A DNA stretch of 64,000 nt from Stenotrophomonas maltophilia. Its GTDB lineage: Bacteria > Pseudomonadota > Gammaproteobacteria > Xanthomonadales > Xanthomonadaceae. This document shows positions 51,318-59,223 of the stretch, in pieces. Numbering within the stretch: position 1 is the first letter of the stretch; the number at the start of each line of letters is the position of its first letter. Below the pieces are notes generated by a model. That model saw only the letters and a program-made list of their open reading frames with translations. It was not told where the DNA came from and made no database searches. The position numbers and the translations under genes were made by a program. The stretch lies in the NCBI RefSeq assembly GCF_900186865.1, contig NZ_LT906480.1, positions 3,242,001-3,306,000 of the forward strand, in the 5' to 3' direction.

Positions 51318-51953
51318 TTACAGCCAGTCGGTGATGCCTTCGCGGCGGTACACCTCGGCGAACGCGGGGCGCGCCTTCATCAACGTGGCGTGCGCCTTCA
51401 GTACCGGCCAGGTGTCGCTGGGCCTGGGCATGTTGCGCGACCAGCGCATCAGCATCACCAGCATGTAGTCGACCACGCAGGGCGTGGCGCCCAGCAGGTA
51501 GGGGCCATGTGCATGCAGGTGCGCGGCCACATGCTGCCAGGCCGCTTCCAGGCGCTGCCGTGCCATCCCGCGGCTGGCCTCGATGTTCGCCTCGCCCGCC
51601 ATTTCGTGTGGATAGAACCAGGCTCGATAGGCCGGCTGCAGCGTATTGGCACACCAGAACATCCAGCGGTAGGCATCGGCGCGCTGCGGCGTGCCCAGCG
51701 CGGGCAGCAGGTTGGCGTCCGGATGGCGATCCGCCAGGTACAACGCAATGGCCGCCGCTTCGGTCAGTACCAGGCCATCGATCAGCATTGTCGGCACCAC
51801 ACCGGCCGGATTCAGCGCCAGGTACTGCGCCGACTTGTGCTCGCGCGCGTCGAAATCCAGCAGCACCAGTTCATGCTCGATGCCCAGCTCGATCAGCAGC
51901 CAGTGCACCACCAGCGCGGCGGTACTGGTCGAACCATACAGCGTGGTGCTCAT
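51318..51953 (-). CDS. Glutathione S-transferase family protein
   Basis: A 211-residue cytosolic GST: thioredoxin-like N-terminal domain (LYGSTSTAALVVHWLLIELGIEH, NPAGVVPTMLIDG, LTEAAAIALYLAD) and helical C-terminal domain (YLLGATPCVVDYMLVML). The Ser in GSTSTAA could be the catalytic residue. It differs from the GST at 43 kb in sequence and lacks the SGNCH motif. Function unknown beyond family. Confidence 0.9.
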   Translation of the reverse strand: MSTTLYGSTSTAALVVHWLLIELGIEHELVLLDFDAREHKSAQYLALNPAGVVPTMLIDGLVLTEAAAIALYLADRHPDANLLPALGTPQRADAYRWMFWCANTLQPAYRAWFYPHEMAGEANIEASRGMARQRLEAAWQHVAAHLHAHGPYLLGATPCVVDYMLVMLMRWSRNMPRPSDTWPVLKAHATLMKARPAFAEVYRREGITDWL

Positions 51954-52011
51954 GCAGAAGATCCTGTACAGGTGGATCAGCCGATTATGCGCCCGCGCGC
52001 ACGATCGTTGC

Positions 52012-52350
52012 TCAGCCGCAGCTGCTCATGCAGGAATCCCGGCGTTCGCCACAGGACATCATCGGCGCGCGCATCGTACAGTCATGCGTCTTCAGTTCGC
52101 AGGCATGGCGCAGGTCCGGGTTGTCCACGTCCTTGCAGCGCTTGTCCGGCGCCGGCACCATCCGCTGCTCGCAATTGCTCTGGCGGCTGCCGAGAGAGTC
52201 ATTCTGCGCCATGCAGCTGCGATAGCCGGCCTGGCACTGCACGCGGCACTGCGCCGATGCAGGGAAATCCGCGCCTTCGTACGACGCTGGGGTGTTGCAG
52301 CCGGCCAGCGCCAGCAGCATGCCTACCACGATGAATCGATGCAGGGCCAT
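52012..52350 (-). CDS. Cysteine-rich lipoprotein
   Basis: A 112-residue protein with a lipobox (LLALAGCN, Cys18). The mature part has about eleven more cysteines in regular spacing (CRVQC, RSC, NC, RC, AC, DC, MSC, DSC, SSC), suggesting several disulfides in the periplasm or outer membrane. It ends with CMSSCG. No known family. It is a single gene next to the class I fumarase, on the same strand. Confidence 0.75.
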   Translation of the reverse strand: MALHRFIVVGMLLALAGCNTPASYEGADFPASAQCRVQCQAGYRSCMAQNDSLGSRQSNCEQRMVPAPDKRCKDVDNPDLRHACELKTHDCTMRAPMMSCGERRDSCMSSCG

Positions 52351-52427
52351 GGACACGTCCTGTGCGAGGGTGTGCCGACCGTAGCAGAGCAAGGGCTACA
52401 GGCGCGTTAATCCTCCCCCCGGATACA

Positions 52428-52454
52428 ACAACGGCGCCACACGGGCGCCGTTGT
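52428..52454 (-). terminator. Terminator of class I fumarase
   Basis: CAACGGCGCC / GGCGCCGTTG with a short loop, just after the fumarase stop on the minus strand. Confidence 0.72.
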
Positions 52455-52476
52455 CTGGACCGAAGCGTGCGGGGAG

Positions 52477-53994
52477 TTACTCCACCACCACCGGAATCTT
52501 GCCGATGCGGGCCTGCCATTCGCGCGGGCCGGTCTTGTGCACCGATTCACCGGTGGAGTCGACTGCCACGGTCACCGGCATGTCCTGCACGGTGAACTCG
52601 TAGATCGCCTCCATGCCCAGGTCAGCGAAACCAACCACCTTGGCGGCCTTGATCGCCTTGGACACCAGGTAGGCCGAGCCACCCACGGCCATCAAGTAGG
52701 CCGACTTGTGCTTCTTGATCGCCTCGATCGCGGCCGGGCCGCGCTCGGCCTTGCCGACCATGCCCAGCAGGCCGGTCTGGGCCAGCACCTGCTCGGTGAA
52801 CTTGTCCATGCGGGTGGCGGTGGTCGGGCCGGCCGGGCCCACCACTTCGTCGCGCACCGGATCTACCGGGCCGACGTAGTAGATGAAGCGGCCCTTCAGA
52901 TCGACCGGCAGTTGCTCGCCCTTGTTGAGCATGTCGACCATGCGCTTGTGCGCGGCATCGCGGCCGGTCAGCAGCTTGCCGTTGAGCAGCAGGGTCTGGC
53001 CCGGCTTCCAGCTGGCCACGTCTTCCGGCGTGATCGTGTCCAGGTCCACGCGGGTGCCCTTGGACGCGTCGTAGGTCAGCTTCGGCCAGTCTTCCAGCGA
53101 CGGCGGGTCCAGCATCACCGGGCCGCTGCCATCGAGGGTGAAGTGCGCATGGCGGGTGGCCGCGCAGTTCGGGATCATCGCCACCGGCAGGTTGGCCGCG
53201 TGGGTCGGGTAGTCGTTGATCTTGATGTCGAGCACGGTGGTCAGGCCACCCAGGCCCTGCGCACCGATGCCCAGCGCGTTGACCTTCTCGTACAGCTCCA
53301 GGCGCAGCTCTTCGATGCGGTTGGACGCACCACGGGCCTGCAGCTCGGTGATGTCGATCGGCTCCATCAGTGCTTCCTTGGCCAGCAGCATCGCCTTCTC
53401 GGCGGTGCCACCGATGCCGATGCCGAGCATGCCCGGCGGGCACCAGCCGGCGCCCATGGTCGGCACGGTCTTCAGCACCCAGTCGACGATCGAGTCGGAC
53501 GGGTTGAGCATGGCGAACTTGGTCTTCGCTTCCGAACCACCGCCCTTGGCGGCGACGATCACGTCGACCTTGTTGCCCGGCACCACCTTGACGTTGACCA
53601 CGCCCGGGGTGTTGTCCTTGGTGTTGATGCGCTTGCCGGCCGGATCAGCCAGCACCGAAGCGCGCAGCTTGTTGTCCGGGTGCATGTAGGCACGGCGGAC
53701 GCCTTCATTGGCCATGTCTTCCACGCCCATGGTGGCATCGTCCCAGCGCACGTCCATGCCGATTTCCAGGAACACGGTGACGATGCCGGTGTCCTGGCAG
53801 ATCGGACGGTGGCCTTCGGCACACATCCGCGAATTGATCAGGATCTGGGCCATCGCTTCCTTCGCGGCCGGCGACTTCTCGCGCTCGTAAGCGGCGGCGA
53901 GGTTCTTGATGTAGTCGACCGGGTGGTAGTACGAGATGTACTGCAGCGCGTCGGCGATGGACTGGATGAGGTCTTCCTGCTTGATCGATGTCAC
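52477..53994 (-). CDS. Class I (Fe-S) fumarate hydratase
   Basis: A 505-residue iron-sulfur hydratase of the FumA/FumB type. The alpha domain (1-280; GHRPICQDTGIVTVFLEIG, GWCPPGMLGIGIGGTAEKAM) and beta domain (about 300-505; LNGKLLTGRDAAHKRM, YVGPVDPVRDEVVGPAGPTT) are fused. Cluster-ligand Cys residues occur in RPICQDTG and GWCPPGM. It interconverts fumarate and malate. It has a 4Fe-4S cluster, so it is oxidant-sensitive, and fumC is the oxidant-resistant isozyme. L-tartrate dehydratase is an alternative family member but length and motifs favour fumarase. Confidence 0.94.
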   Translation of the reverse strand: MTSIKQEDLIQSIADALQYISYYHPVDYIKNLAAAYEREKSPAAKEAMAQILINSRMCAEGHRPICQDTGIVTVFLEIGMDVRWDDATMGVEDMANEGVRRAYMHPDNKLRASVLADPAGKRINTKDNTPGVVNVKVVPGNKVDVIVAAKGGGSEAKTKFAMLNPSDSIVDWVLKTVPTMGAGWCPPGMLGIGIGGTAEKAMLLAKEALMEPIDITELQARGASNRIEELRLELYEKVNALGIGAQGLGGLTTVLDIKINDYPTHAANLPVAMIPNCAATRHAHFTLDGSGPVMLDPPSLEDWPKLTYDASKGTRVDLDTITPEDVASWKPGQTLLLNGKLLTGRDAAHKRMVDMLNKGEQLPVDLKGRFIYYVGPVDPVRDEVVGPAGPTTATRMDKFTEQVLAQTGLLGMVGKAERGPAAIEAIKKHKSAYLMAVGGSAYLVSKAIKAAKVVGFADLGMEAIYEFTVQDMPVTVAVDSTGESVHKTGPREWQARIGKIPVVVE

Positions 53995-54064
53995 GTCTTG
54001 CTCGCTTGCTCGAGGCTGGCGGGGGTAATCCGCCCATTTTACCCCCTCCCCCGGCCCCGGGGTG

Positions 54065-54087
54065 GTAGTGCCGGCCGCTGACCGGCA
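54065..54087 (+). repeat. SMAG repeat
   Basis: GTAGTGCCGGCCGCTGACCGGCA, one mismatch in the stem, upstream of the ECF41 sigma gene. Confidence 0.85.
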
Positions 54088-54104
54088 AGATCCCCCCGAC
54101 GCTC

Positions 54105-54131
54105 TGTCACGCCACGCGCCACTGCGGCGTC
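54105..54131 (+). promoter_or_regulatory. ECF41-type promoter of the sigma gene
   Basis: TGTCACG (54105-54111), 16 bp, then CGTC (54128-54131). This has the -35/-10 architecture reported for ECF41 sigma factors. The -10 ends 9 bp before the ATG, so the mRNA is likely leaderless. The same pair occurs at 55654. Confidence 0.75.
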
Positions 54132-54140
54132 CTTGCCCAC

Positions 54141-55025
54141 ATGAACGCCGAAACCGCTTTCCAGACCCACCGCCCGCGCCTGATGGCCCTGGCCTACCGC
54201 CTGCTTGGCAGCCGCGCCGACGCCGAAGACGTGGTCCAGGATGCCTGGCTGCGCTGGTCCGGCGCCGACCCGGCGGCCGTCCGCGACCCCGAAGCCTGGC
54301 TGGTCACCACCACCACCCGGCTCGGCCTGGACCGGCTGCGCGCGGCCAAGCGCGAGCGCGTGCACTACGTCGGCCCATGGCTGGCCGAGCCGCTGGCGGT
54401 CACCCTGGAGCCCGACCCGGCGCCCGGCCCGGCCCAGCTGCATGCGCTGGCCGACAACGTTTCGGTCGCCTTCCTGACCCTGCTTGAACAGCTCGGCCCC
54501 GAGGAACGCGCCGCCTTCCTGCTGAAGGAGGCCTTCGACCACGACTACCGCGAGATCGCCGAGCTGATCGGCCATAGCGAGGCCAACTGCCGGCAGCTGG
54601 TGCACCGTGCCCGGCAGCGCCTGCAGGCCGGACGGCCGCGCTTCAACGCCGATGCCAGCCAGCACCGGCAGCTGCTGGCGCGCTTCATGGATGCCTCGCA
54701 GCGCGGCGACAGCGAGGCGATCCAGGCTCTGCTGCACACCAACGCGTTGCTGGTGTCCGACGGCGGCGGCGTGGTTACCGCAGCGATCCGCCCGCTGCTG
54801 GGCGCCGAGCGCATCGGCCGCCTGTTCTGGGCCATCGCCCGCCGTGGCGCGGTGCATCCGGCGCAGCTGGGCTATGTCAACGGCGAGCCGGCGATCTTGC
54901 GCTTTGTCGGTGATCGCTTGCACTCGGTCACCACCATCGAGGTGGTCGATGGCCGCATCGCCAACGTGTACAGCGTGTTGAATCCGGAAAAGTTGCCGAC
55001 TATTCAAGGCGCACTCTCCGATTAG
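54141..55025 (+). CDS. ECF41-group RNA polymerase sigma factor (SigJ-like)
   Basis: A 294-residue sigma factor. The sigma2 region (about 5-70; LMALAYRLLGSRADAEDVVQDAWLRW), sigma4 region (about 110-160; LGPEERAAFLLKEAFDHDYREIAELIGHSEANCRQLVHRARQRL) and a fused C-terminal SnoaL-like domain (about 175-290) are in order. Two ECF41 hallmarks are present: DGGG (207-210) and NPEKL (281-285, for the usual NPDKL). ECF41 proteins lack a classical anti-sigma factor and use their own C-terminal domain for control. A CMD-family gene, the usual partner, lies downstream, and both genes have matching promoters. Confidence 0.93.
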   Translation: MNAETAFQTHRPRLMALAYRLLGSRADAEDVVQDAWLRWSGADPAAVRDPEAWLVTTTTRLGLDRLRAAKRERVHYVGPWLAEPLAVTLEPDPAPGPAQLHALADNVSVAFLTLLEQLGPEERAAFLLKEAFDHDYREIAELIGHSEANCRQLVHRARQRLQAGRPRFNADASQHRQLLARFMDASQRGDSEAIQALLHTNALLVSDGGGVVTAAIRPLLGAERIGRLFWAIARRGAVHPAQLGYVNGEPAILRFVGDRLHSVTTIEVVDGRIANVYSVLNPEKLPTIQGALSD

Positions 55026-55082
55026 ACATACGGACTTGGGCTTGGGCAATCTGTCAGCGCAATGGATAGGAAATTGACGGCA

Positions 55083-55547
55083 ATGAATCCCAAGAAGCCA
55101 AGAAAGAGGATCAAAGTGAACGTCGGCGATGTATTTGCCGTACCGCTCAATGAAGTCGAGCTCGTTTTTGGCTATTTGCGCACTTACCAAGATCCGGACG
55201 TAGCGATCCTTCCATTCATTTCAAAGGGCAGAATGCTCCGTGACTGCGAACTTCCCACGTTGAAGAGCTTCATGGATGTACTGACTATTCGCACCGGAAT
55301 TGAAAGAGGTGATTGGACCAGAATCGCCTCTTTTCCTTTTCCGAACGAAGAATCAACTTGGGCACCACCAAGAAGGCAACTATCAACGATCCGTCCGGAT
55401 GTCAGGCTCGTGGTAGTCAAGGGCAACTTTGTTCCTGCTGAAAAATATGGCGAATGGGACACTCTACCCGTGCTCATCAAAGCCGATACTGACCAATTGA
55501 AAGCGTTGATTCTCACGTCAGCAGCCGAGTTCCAGATTCTCACTTGA
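55083..55547 (+). CDS. Imm26-like immunity-family protein
   Basis: A 154-residue basic protein. NVGDVFAVPLNEVELVFGYLRTY near the N-terminus resembles the start of the Imm26 immunity family, which protects against polymorphic toxins. The base composition is clearly lower in GC than its neighbours (codons such as AAT, TTT and GAA are frequent), a sign of recent transfer. No toxin is present in the window. The start at 55083 has AGGA 10 nt upstream; ATG 55062 is an alternative. Immunity to an absent toxin is inference from family only. Confidence 0.7.
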   Translation: MNPKKPRKRIKVNVGDVFAVPLNEVELVFGYLRTYQDPDVAILPFISKGRMLRDCELPTLKSFMDVLTIRTGIERGDWTRIASFPFPNEESTWAPPRRQLSTIRPDVRLVVVKGNFVPAEKYGEWDTLPVLIKADTDQLKALILTSAAEFQILT

Positions 55548-55653
55548 GCGGGATGCACCACGGCTCGATGACACTACAGCAGTCTTTGAGGAGGTCGGCA
55601 CGCGTATCTGGAGTCGCACTTGGCCCGTCGGCATTTCGCTTTTGACCATTCGA

Positions 55654-55680
55654 TGTCACGAACAGGGACGGCACGGCGTC
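55654..55680 (+). promoter_or_regulatory. ECF41-type promoter of the CMD gene
   Basis: TGTCACG (55654-55660), 16 bp, CGTC (55677-55680), identical in elements and spacing to the promoter of the sigma gene. The start codon is 44 bp downstream, with a GGCGGCC/GGCCGCC hairpin in between (55693-55711). Confidence 0.78.
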
Positions 55681-55723
55681 TTTGTAATGAAAGGCGGCCA
55701 TCGTGGCCGCCGTGGAGCCCCCG

Positions 55724-56176
55724 ATGTCCAATCACACTTCTCCCCGCGTCCCCTACACCCGCCTGGCCGCCGAGGCCTTCAAGGGCCTGCTGGCCACCAG
55801 CCAGGCGGTGCATGACAGCTCGATCGATCCGACCCTGATGGAACTGGTGTTCCTGCGCGTGTCGCAGCTCAACGGCTGCGGCTACTGCATGGACATGCAC
55901 GGCACGGCGCTGCGCAAGGGCGGCATCGAGCCGCGCAAGCTGGACACACTGCCGGCATGGCACGAGAGCCGCTTCTTCGACGAACGCGAGCGCGCGGCGC
56001 TGGGCTGGGCCGAGGCACTGACCCGGCTGACCGACGGCGCGCCGTCGCAGGCGGCGTTCGATGCATTGGCGCCGCACTTCGATGAGAAGGGCATCAGTGA
56101 CCTGAGCATGGGCATCGCGGTGATCAATGCCTGGAACCGCCTCGGTGCGGGGTTGCTGCCGCCGCTGCCGGCCTGA
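55724..56176 (+). CDS. Carboxymuconolactone decarboxylase/AhpD-family protein
   Basis: A 150-residue all-helical protein of the AhpD-like fold. The redox motif is Cys52-x-x-Cys55-x-x-x-His59 in NGCGYCMDMHGT, with Glu40 as likely proton relay. Such proteins act as alkylhydroperoxidase-type reductases. CMD genes are the usual neighbours and main targets of ECF41 sigma factors, and the promoter here fits. The start at 55724 has GGAG 6-8 nt upstream; the frame also opens from GTG 55703. Confidence 0.9.
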   Translation: MSNHTSPRVPYTRLAAEAFKGLLATSQAVHDSSIDPTLMELVFLRVSQLNGCGYCMDMHGTALRKGGIEPRKLDTLPAWHESRFFDERERAALGWAEALTRLTDGAPSQAAFDALAPHFDEKGISDLSMGIAVINAWNRLGAGLLPPLPA

Positions 56177-56210
56177 CCCACCCGGCCTTCGACAGTTCAT
56201 CGGTGCTGCT

Positions 56211-56234
56211 GGTAGGTGTCGACCTTGGTCGACA
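56211..56234 (+). repeat. SMAG repeat variant
   Basis: GTAGGTGTCGACCTTGGTCGACAC, stem GTGTCGACC / GGTCGACAC, followed by a second palindrome ATCCACGCCATGCGTGGAT. Confidence 0.75.
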
Positions 56235-56266
56235 CGGTGGATCCACGCCATGCGTGGATGCCGGAG

Positions 56267-56354
56267 AGTCGGATCCCTTCGCTTCGCGAAGGGCCCTGAC
56301 CCGCTGTGGGTCGCTGGGGTCAGAGCCCTTTGCCGCGCAAAGGGATCTGACCCC
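56267..56354. repeat. Related dyads of the GATCCCTT/TGACCC class
   Basis: GGGGTCAGAGCCCTTTGC (56316-56333) pairs with GCAAAGGGATCTGACCCC (56337-56354), 17 of 18 positions. A second dyad with the same sense (GGATCCCTTCGC / GCGAAGGGCCCTGACC) lies at 56270-56300. The two are similar to each other and probably belong to one repeat family distinct from SMAG. Confidence 0.65.
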
Positions 56355-56415
56355 AGTGCCGGCCACACGCCTGCACTGACCCCCTCTGCACGTATCAGGC
56401 GCGCACAATACGCGC

Positions 56416-58287
56416 ATGCCTGCTACCCCCACCGCTGGCGCTGCCGCCGCGAAGAAGCCCAGCCTGCGCCAGCGCTTCAGGGCGATGCGCAACCTGCCGC
56501 CGTTCCTGCGCATGGTCTGGAAGACCAGTCCCGCGCTCACCCTGGCCAGCCTCGGGCTGCGCCTGATCCGCGCGCTGCTGCCGGTGGCGATGCTGTACGT
56601 CGGCAAGCTGATCATCGACAGCGCCCTGCACCTGAGCCAGCACGACGCCGGCTTCCCGCCGCTGGGCGAAGCGCTGTCCAGCGGCGTGCTGAATCCGCTG
56701 CTGGGCCTGCTGGCGCTGGAATTCGGCCTGGCCATCGCCTCGGACCTGCTCGGCCGGCTGGTCAGCTACGCCGATGCCCTGCTCTCCGAGCTGTTCGCCA
56801 ACGTCACCAGCATCCGGCTGATGGAACACGCGGCAACGCTGGATCTGGAGGACTTCGAGGACCCGGACCTGCAGGACAAGCTGGACCGTGCGCGGCGCCA
56901 GACCATGGGCCGGATGAACCTGATGAGCCAGCTGTTCGGCCAGGTCCAGGACGCGATCACCGTGGCCAGCCTCGCCGTTGGCCTGCTGGTCTACGCACCG
57001 TGGCTGATCCTGCTGCTGGTGCTGGCACTGGTGCCGGCCTTCATCGGTGAATCGCACTTCAATGCGGCCGGTTACAGCCTCAACTTCCAGTGGACGCCCG
57101 AGCGCCGCCAGCTCGACTACCTGCGCCAGCTCGGTGCCAGCGTGGAAACGGCCAAGGAAGTGAAGATCTACAACCTGCACCGCTTCCTGGTGGAACGTTA
57201 CCGGCGGCTGTCGGTGGCGCTGTTCCAGGCCAACCGTGCACTGGCCCGGCGCCGCGCGTTCTGGGGCACGCTGCTGGCTGCGCTGGGCACGCTGGGCTAC
57301 TACACCGCCTACGCCTACATCGCTTGGCGCACGGTACGCGGCGATTTCTCGATTGGCGACCTGACCTTCCTTGCCGGCAGCTTCCTGCGCCTGCGCCAGC
57401 TGCTGGAAGGCCTGCTGATCGGCTTCTCGCAGGTGGCCAGCCAGGCGCTGTACCTGGACGACCTGTTCTCGTTCTTCCAGATCGAGCCGGAAATCCACTC
57501 GCGTGAAGGCGCCATACGCGTGCCGCAGCCGATCCGCCAGGGCTTCGTGTTCGAGAACGTCGGCTTCCGCTATCCCGATGCCGAACAGTGGGCGGTGCGC
57601 CACCTCGATTTCCAGCTGCAGGCCGGCGAAGTGCTGGCCCTGGTCGGCGAGAACGGCGCGGGCAAGACCACGCTGGTGAAACTGCTGGCACGGCTGTACG
57701 AGCCGGACGAAGGCCGCATCCTGCTCGACGGCCGCGACCTGCGCGACTACGACCTGGACGACCTGCGCGCCAACCTCGGGGTGATCTTCCAGGACTTCGT
57801 GCGCTACAACCTCAGCGCCGGCGAGAACATCGGCGTCGGCCAGGTCGAGGCGATGGACGACCAGGCACGCATCGCCGATGCCGCGCGGCGAGGCATGGCC
57901 GAGGAAGTGATCGACGACCTGCCCGGCGGCTACGACCAGCTGATCGGGCGCCGCTTCAAGCAGGGCGTGGACCTGTCCGGTGGCCAGTGGCAGAAGATCG
58001 CCATTGCCCGCGCGTGGATGCGCAATGCGCAGGTGATGATCCTGGATGAGCCAACGGCAGCGCTGGACGCGCGCAGTGAGTTCGAAGTGTTCCAGCGGTT
58101 CAGGGAGCTGGCGGATAATCGTACGGCAGTGCTGATTTCCCACCGTTTCTCTTCGGTACGCATGGCCGATCGCATCCTGGTGCTGGCCGATGGCCGCATC
58201 GAGGCCAGCGGCACCCATGCGCAGCTGATGGCCCAGGGAGGACGGTACGCCGAGCTGTTCGAGCTGCAGGCGGCGGGTTACCGCTGA
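56416..58287 (+). CDS. ABC exporter, fused membrane and ATPase domains
   Basis: A 623-residue half-transporter that acts as a dimer. The N-terminal half (about 30-330) has about six membrane segments; the C-terminal half has Walker A GENGAGKTT (411-419), signature LSGGQWQK, Walker B ILDEPTAALD and the switch His in SHRFSS. The signature reads VDLSGGQWQKIAIARAW. The membrane domain sequence (MLYVGKLIIDSALHL, LMEHAATLDLEDFEDPDLQDK) is of the MsbA/multidrug type. The substrate is unknown: lipids, drugs or peptides. Confidence 0.93.
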   Translation: MPATPTAGAAAAKKPSLRQRFRAMRNLPPFLRMVWKTSPALTLASLGLRLIRALLPVAMLYVGKLIIDSALHLSQHDAGFPPLGEALSSGVLNPLLGLLALEFGLAIASDLLGRLVSYADALLSELFANVTSIRLMEHAATLDLEDFEDPDLQDKLDRARRQTMGRMNLMSQLFGQVQDAITVASLAVGLLVYAPWLILLLVLALVPAFIGESHFNAAGYSLNFQWTPERRQLDYLRQLGASVETAKEVKIYNLHRFLVERYRRLSVALFQANRALARRRAFWGTLLAALGTLGYYTAYAYIAWRTVRGDFSIGDLTFLAGSFLRLRQLLEGLLIGFSQVASQALYLDDLFSFFQIEPEIHSREGAIRVPQPIRQGFVFENVGFRYPDAEQWAVRHLDFQLQAGEVLALVGENGAGKTTLVKLLARLYEPDEGRILLDGRDLRDYDLDDLRANLGVIFQDFVRYNLSAGENIGVGQVEAMDDQARIADAARRGMAEEVIDDLPGGYDQLIGRRFKQGVDLSGGQWQKIAIARAWMRNAQVMILDEPTAALDARSEFEVFQRFRELADNRTAVLISHRFSSVRMADRILVLADGRIEASGTHAQLMAQGGRYAELFELQAAGYR

Positions 58288-58307
58288 GAACGCCTCTCGT
58301 TCCGCCC

Positions 58308-58337
58308 AATGAGAACCCATCTCATTTGAGATAGAAT
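58308..58337 (+). promoter_or_regulatory. Operator-like inverted repeats and -10 before fpr
   Basis: AATGAGA-ACCCA-TCTCATT (58308-58326) and the overlapping ATCTCATTTGAGAT (58319-58332) are perfect inverted repeats. TAGAAT (58332-58337) is a possible -10. Fur-box similarity is limited. Confidence 0.45.
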
Positions 58338-58367
58338 CAACCCCGACGACTTTCGATAGATACGCCC

Positions 58368-59147
58368 ATGTCCTCCGCTTTCGGCGCCGAAACGGTGCTT
58401 GAGGTCCGTCACTGGACCGATGCCTACTTCAGTTTCACCACTACCCGCGACAGCGGCTTCCGCTTCGAGAACGGCCAGTTCGTGATGATCGGCCTGGAAA
58501 CCGAGGCACGGCCGCTGCTGCGCGCCTATTCCATCGCCAGCGCCAACTGGGAAGAGCACCTGGAGTTCTTCAGCATCAAGGTGCAGGACGGCCCGCTGAC
58601 CTCGCGCCTGCAGCACATCAAGCCGGGCGACAAGGTGCTGGTCGGCAAGAAGCCCACCGGCACCCTGCTGATCAGCGACCTGCACCCGGGCAGGAACCTG
58701 TACCTGCTGGGCACGGGCACCGGCATGGCGCCGTGGCTGTCGGTCATCAAGGACCCGGAGACCTACGAGCGCTTCGAGAAGGTGATCCTCTGCCACGGCG
58801 TGCGCTACGAGAAGGATCTGGCCTACCGCGATTACTTCGAGAAGGAACTGCGTGAGCACGAGTTCCTGGGAGAGATGATCGGCGACAAGCTGCTGTACTA
58901 CCCCGCGGTCACCCGCGAGCCGTTCGCCAACCAGGGCCGCCTGACCCAGCTGATGGAAAGCGGCCAGATGCAGCGCACCCTCGGCCTGCCGGAGCTGAGC
59001 CCGGAAAACGACCGCGCGATGATCTGCGGCAGCCCGCAGATGCTGGCTGATCTGCGCAGCGTGCTCGATGCCCGCGGCTTCCAGGTCTCGCCGCGCATCG
59101 GCCAGCCGGGCCACTACGTGTTCGAGCGCGCGTTCGTCGAGAAATGA
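58368..59147 (+). CDS. fpr: Ferredoxin-NADP reductase
   Basis: A 259-residue flavoenzyme that transfers electrons between NADP(H) and ferredoxin or flavodoxin. FAD-binding motif RAYSIASA and the glycine-rich nucleotide site LLGTGTGMAPWLSVIKD are present, with NDRAMICGSPQML and a C-terminal VFERAFVEK of the bacterial subclass (length about 258, short C-terminus). In Pseudomonas fpr it supports oxidative-stress defence. An AT-rich dyad and -10 lie upstream. SMAG repeat follows. Confidence 0.94.
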   Translation: MSSAFGAETVLEVRHWTDAYFSFTTTRDSGFRFENGQFVMIGLETEARPLLRAYSIASANWEEHLEFFSIKVQDGPLTSRLQHIKPGDKVLVGKKPTGTLLISDLHPGRNLYLLGTGTGMAPWLSVIKDPETYERFEKVILCHGVRYEKDLAYRDYFEKELREHEFLGEMIGDKLLYYPAVTREPFANQGRLTQLMESGQMQRTLGLPELSPENDRAMICGSPQMLADLRSVLDARGFQVSPRIGQPGHYVFERAFVEK

Positions 59148-59158
59148 TCTGCAACGGC

Positions 59159-59177
59159 AGCCGGCCGCCGGCCGGCT
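59159..59177. terminator. Weak hairpin after fpr
   Basis: AGCCGGCC-GCC-GGCCGGCT is a perfect palindromic stem 12 bp after the fpr stop, without a T-tract. Confidence 0.5.
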
Positions 59178-59193
59178 CTCCGTGCGCTCCGGG

Positions 59194-59218
59194 ATTGCCG
59201 GCCAGCGGCCGGCACTAC
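59194..59218 (-). repeat. SMAG repeat
   Basis: ATTGCCGGCCAGCGGCCGGCACTAC between the convergent fpr and glutathione peroxidase genes. Confidence 0.88.
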
Positions 59219-59223
59219 CCCCT

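Noticed and set aside
53995..54140. Extra small gene before the ECF41 sigma factor
   Set aside because: Only a SMAG repeat and the sigma promoter are present, with no coding frame of its own.
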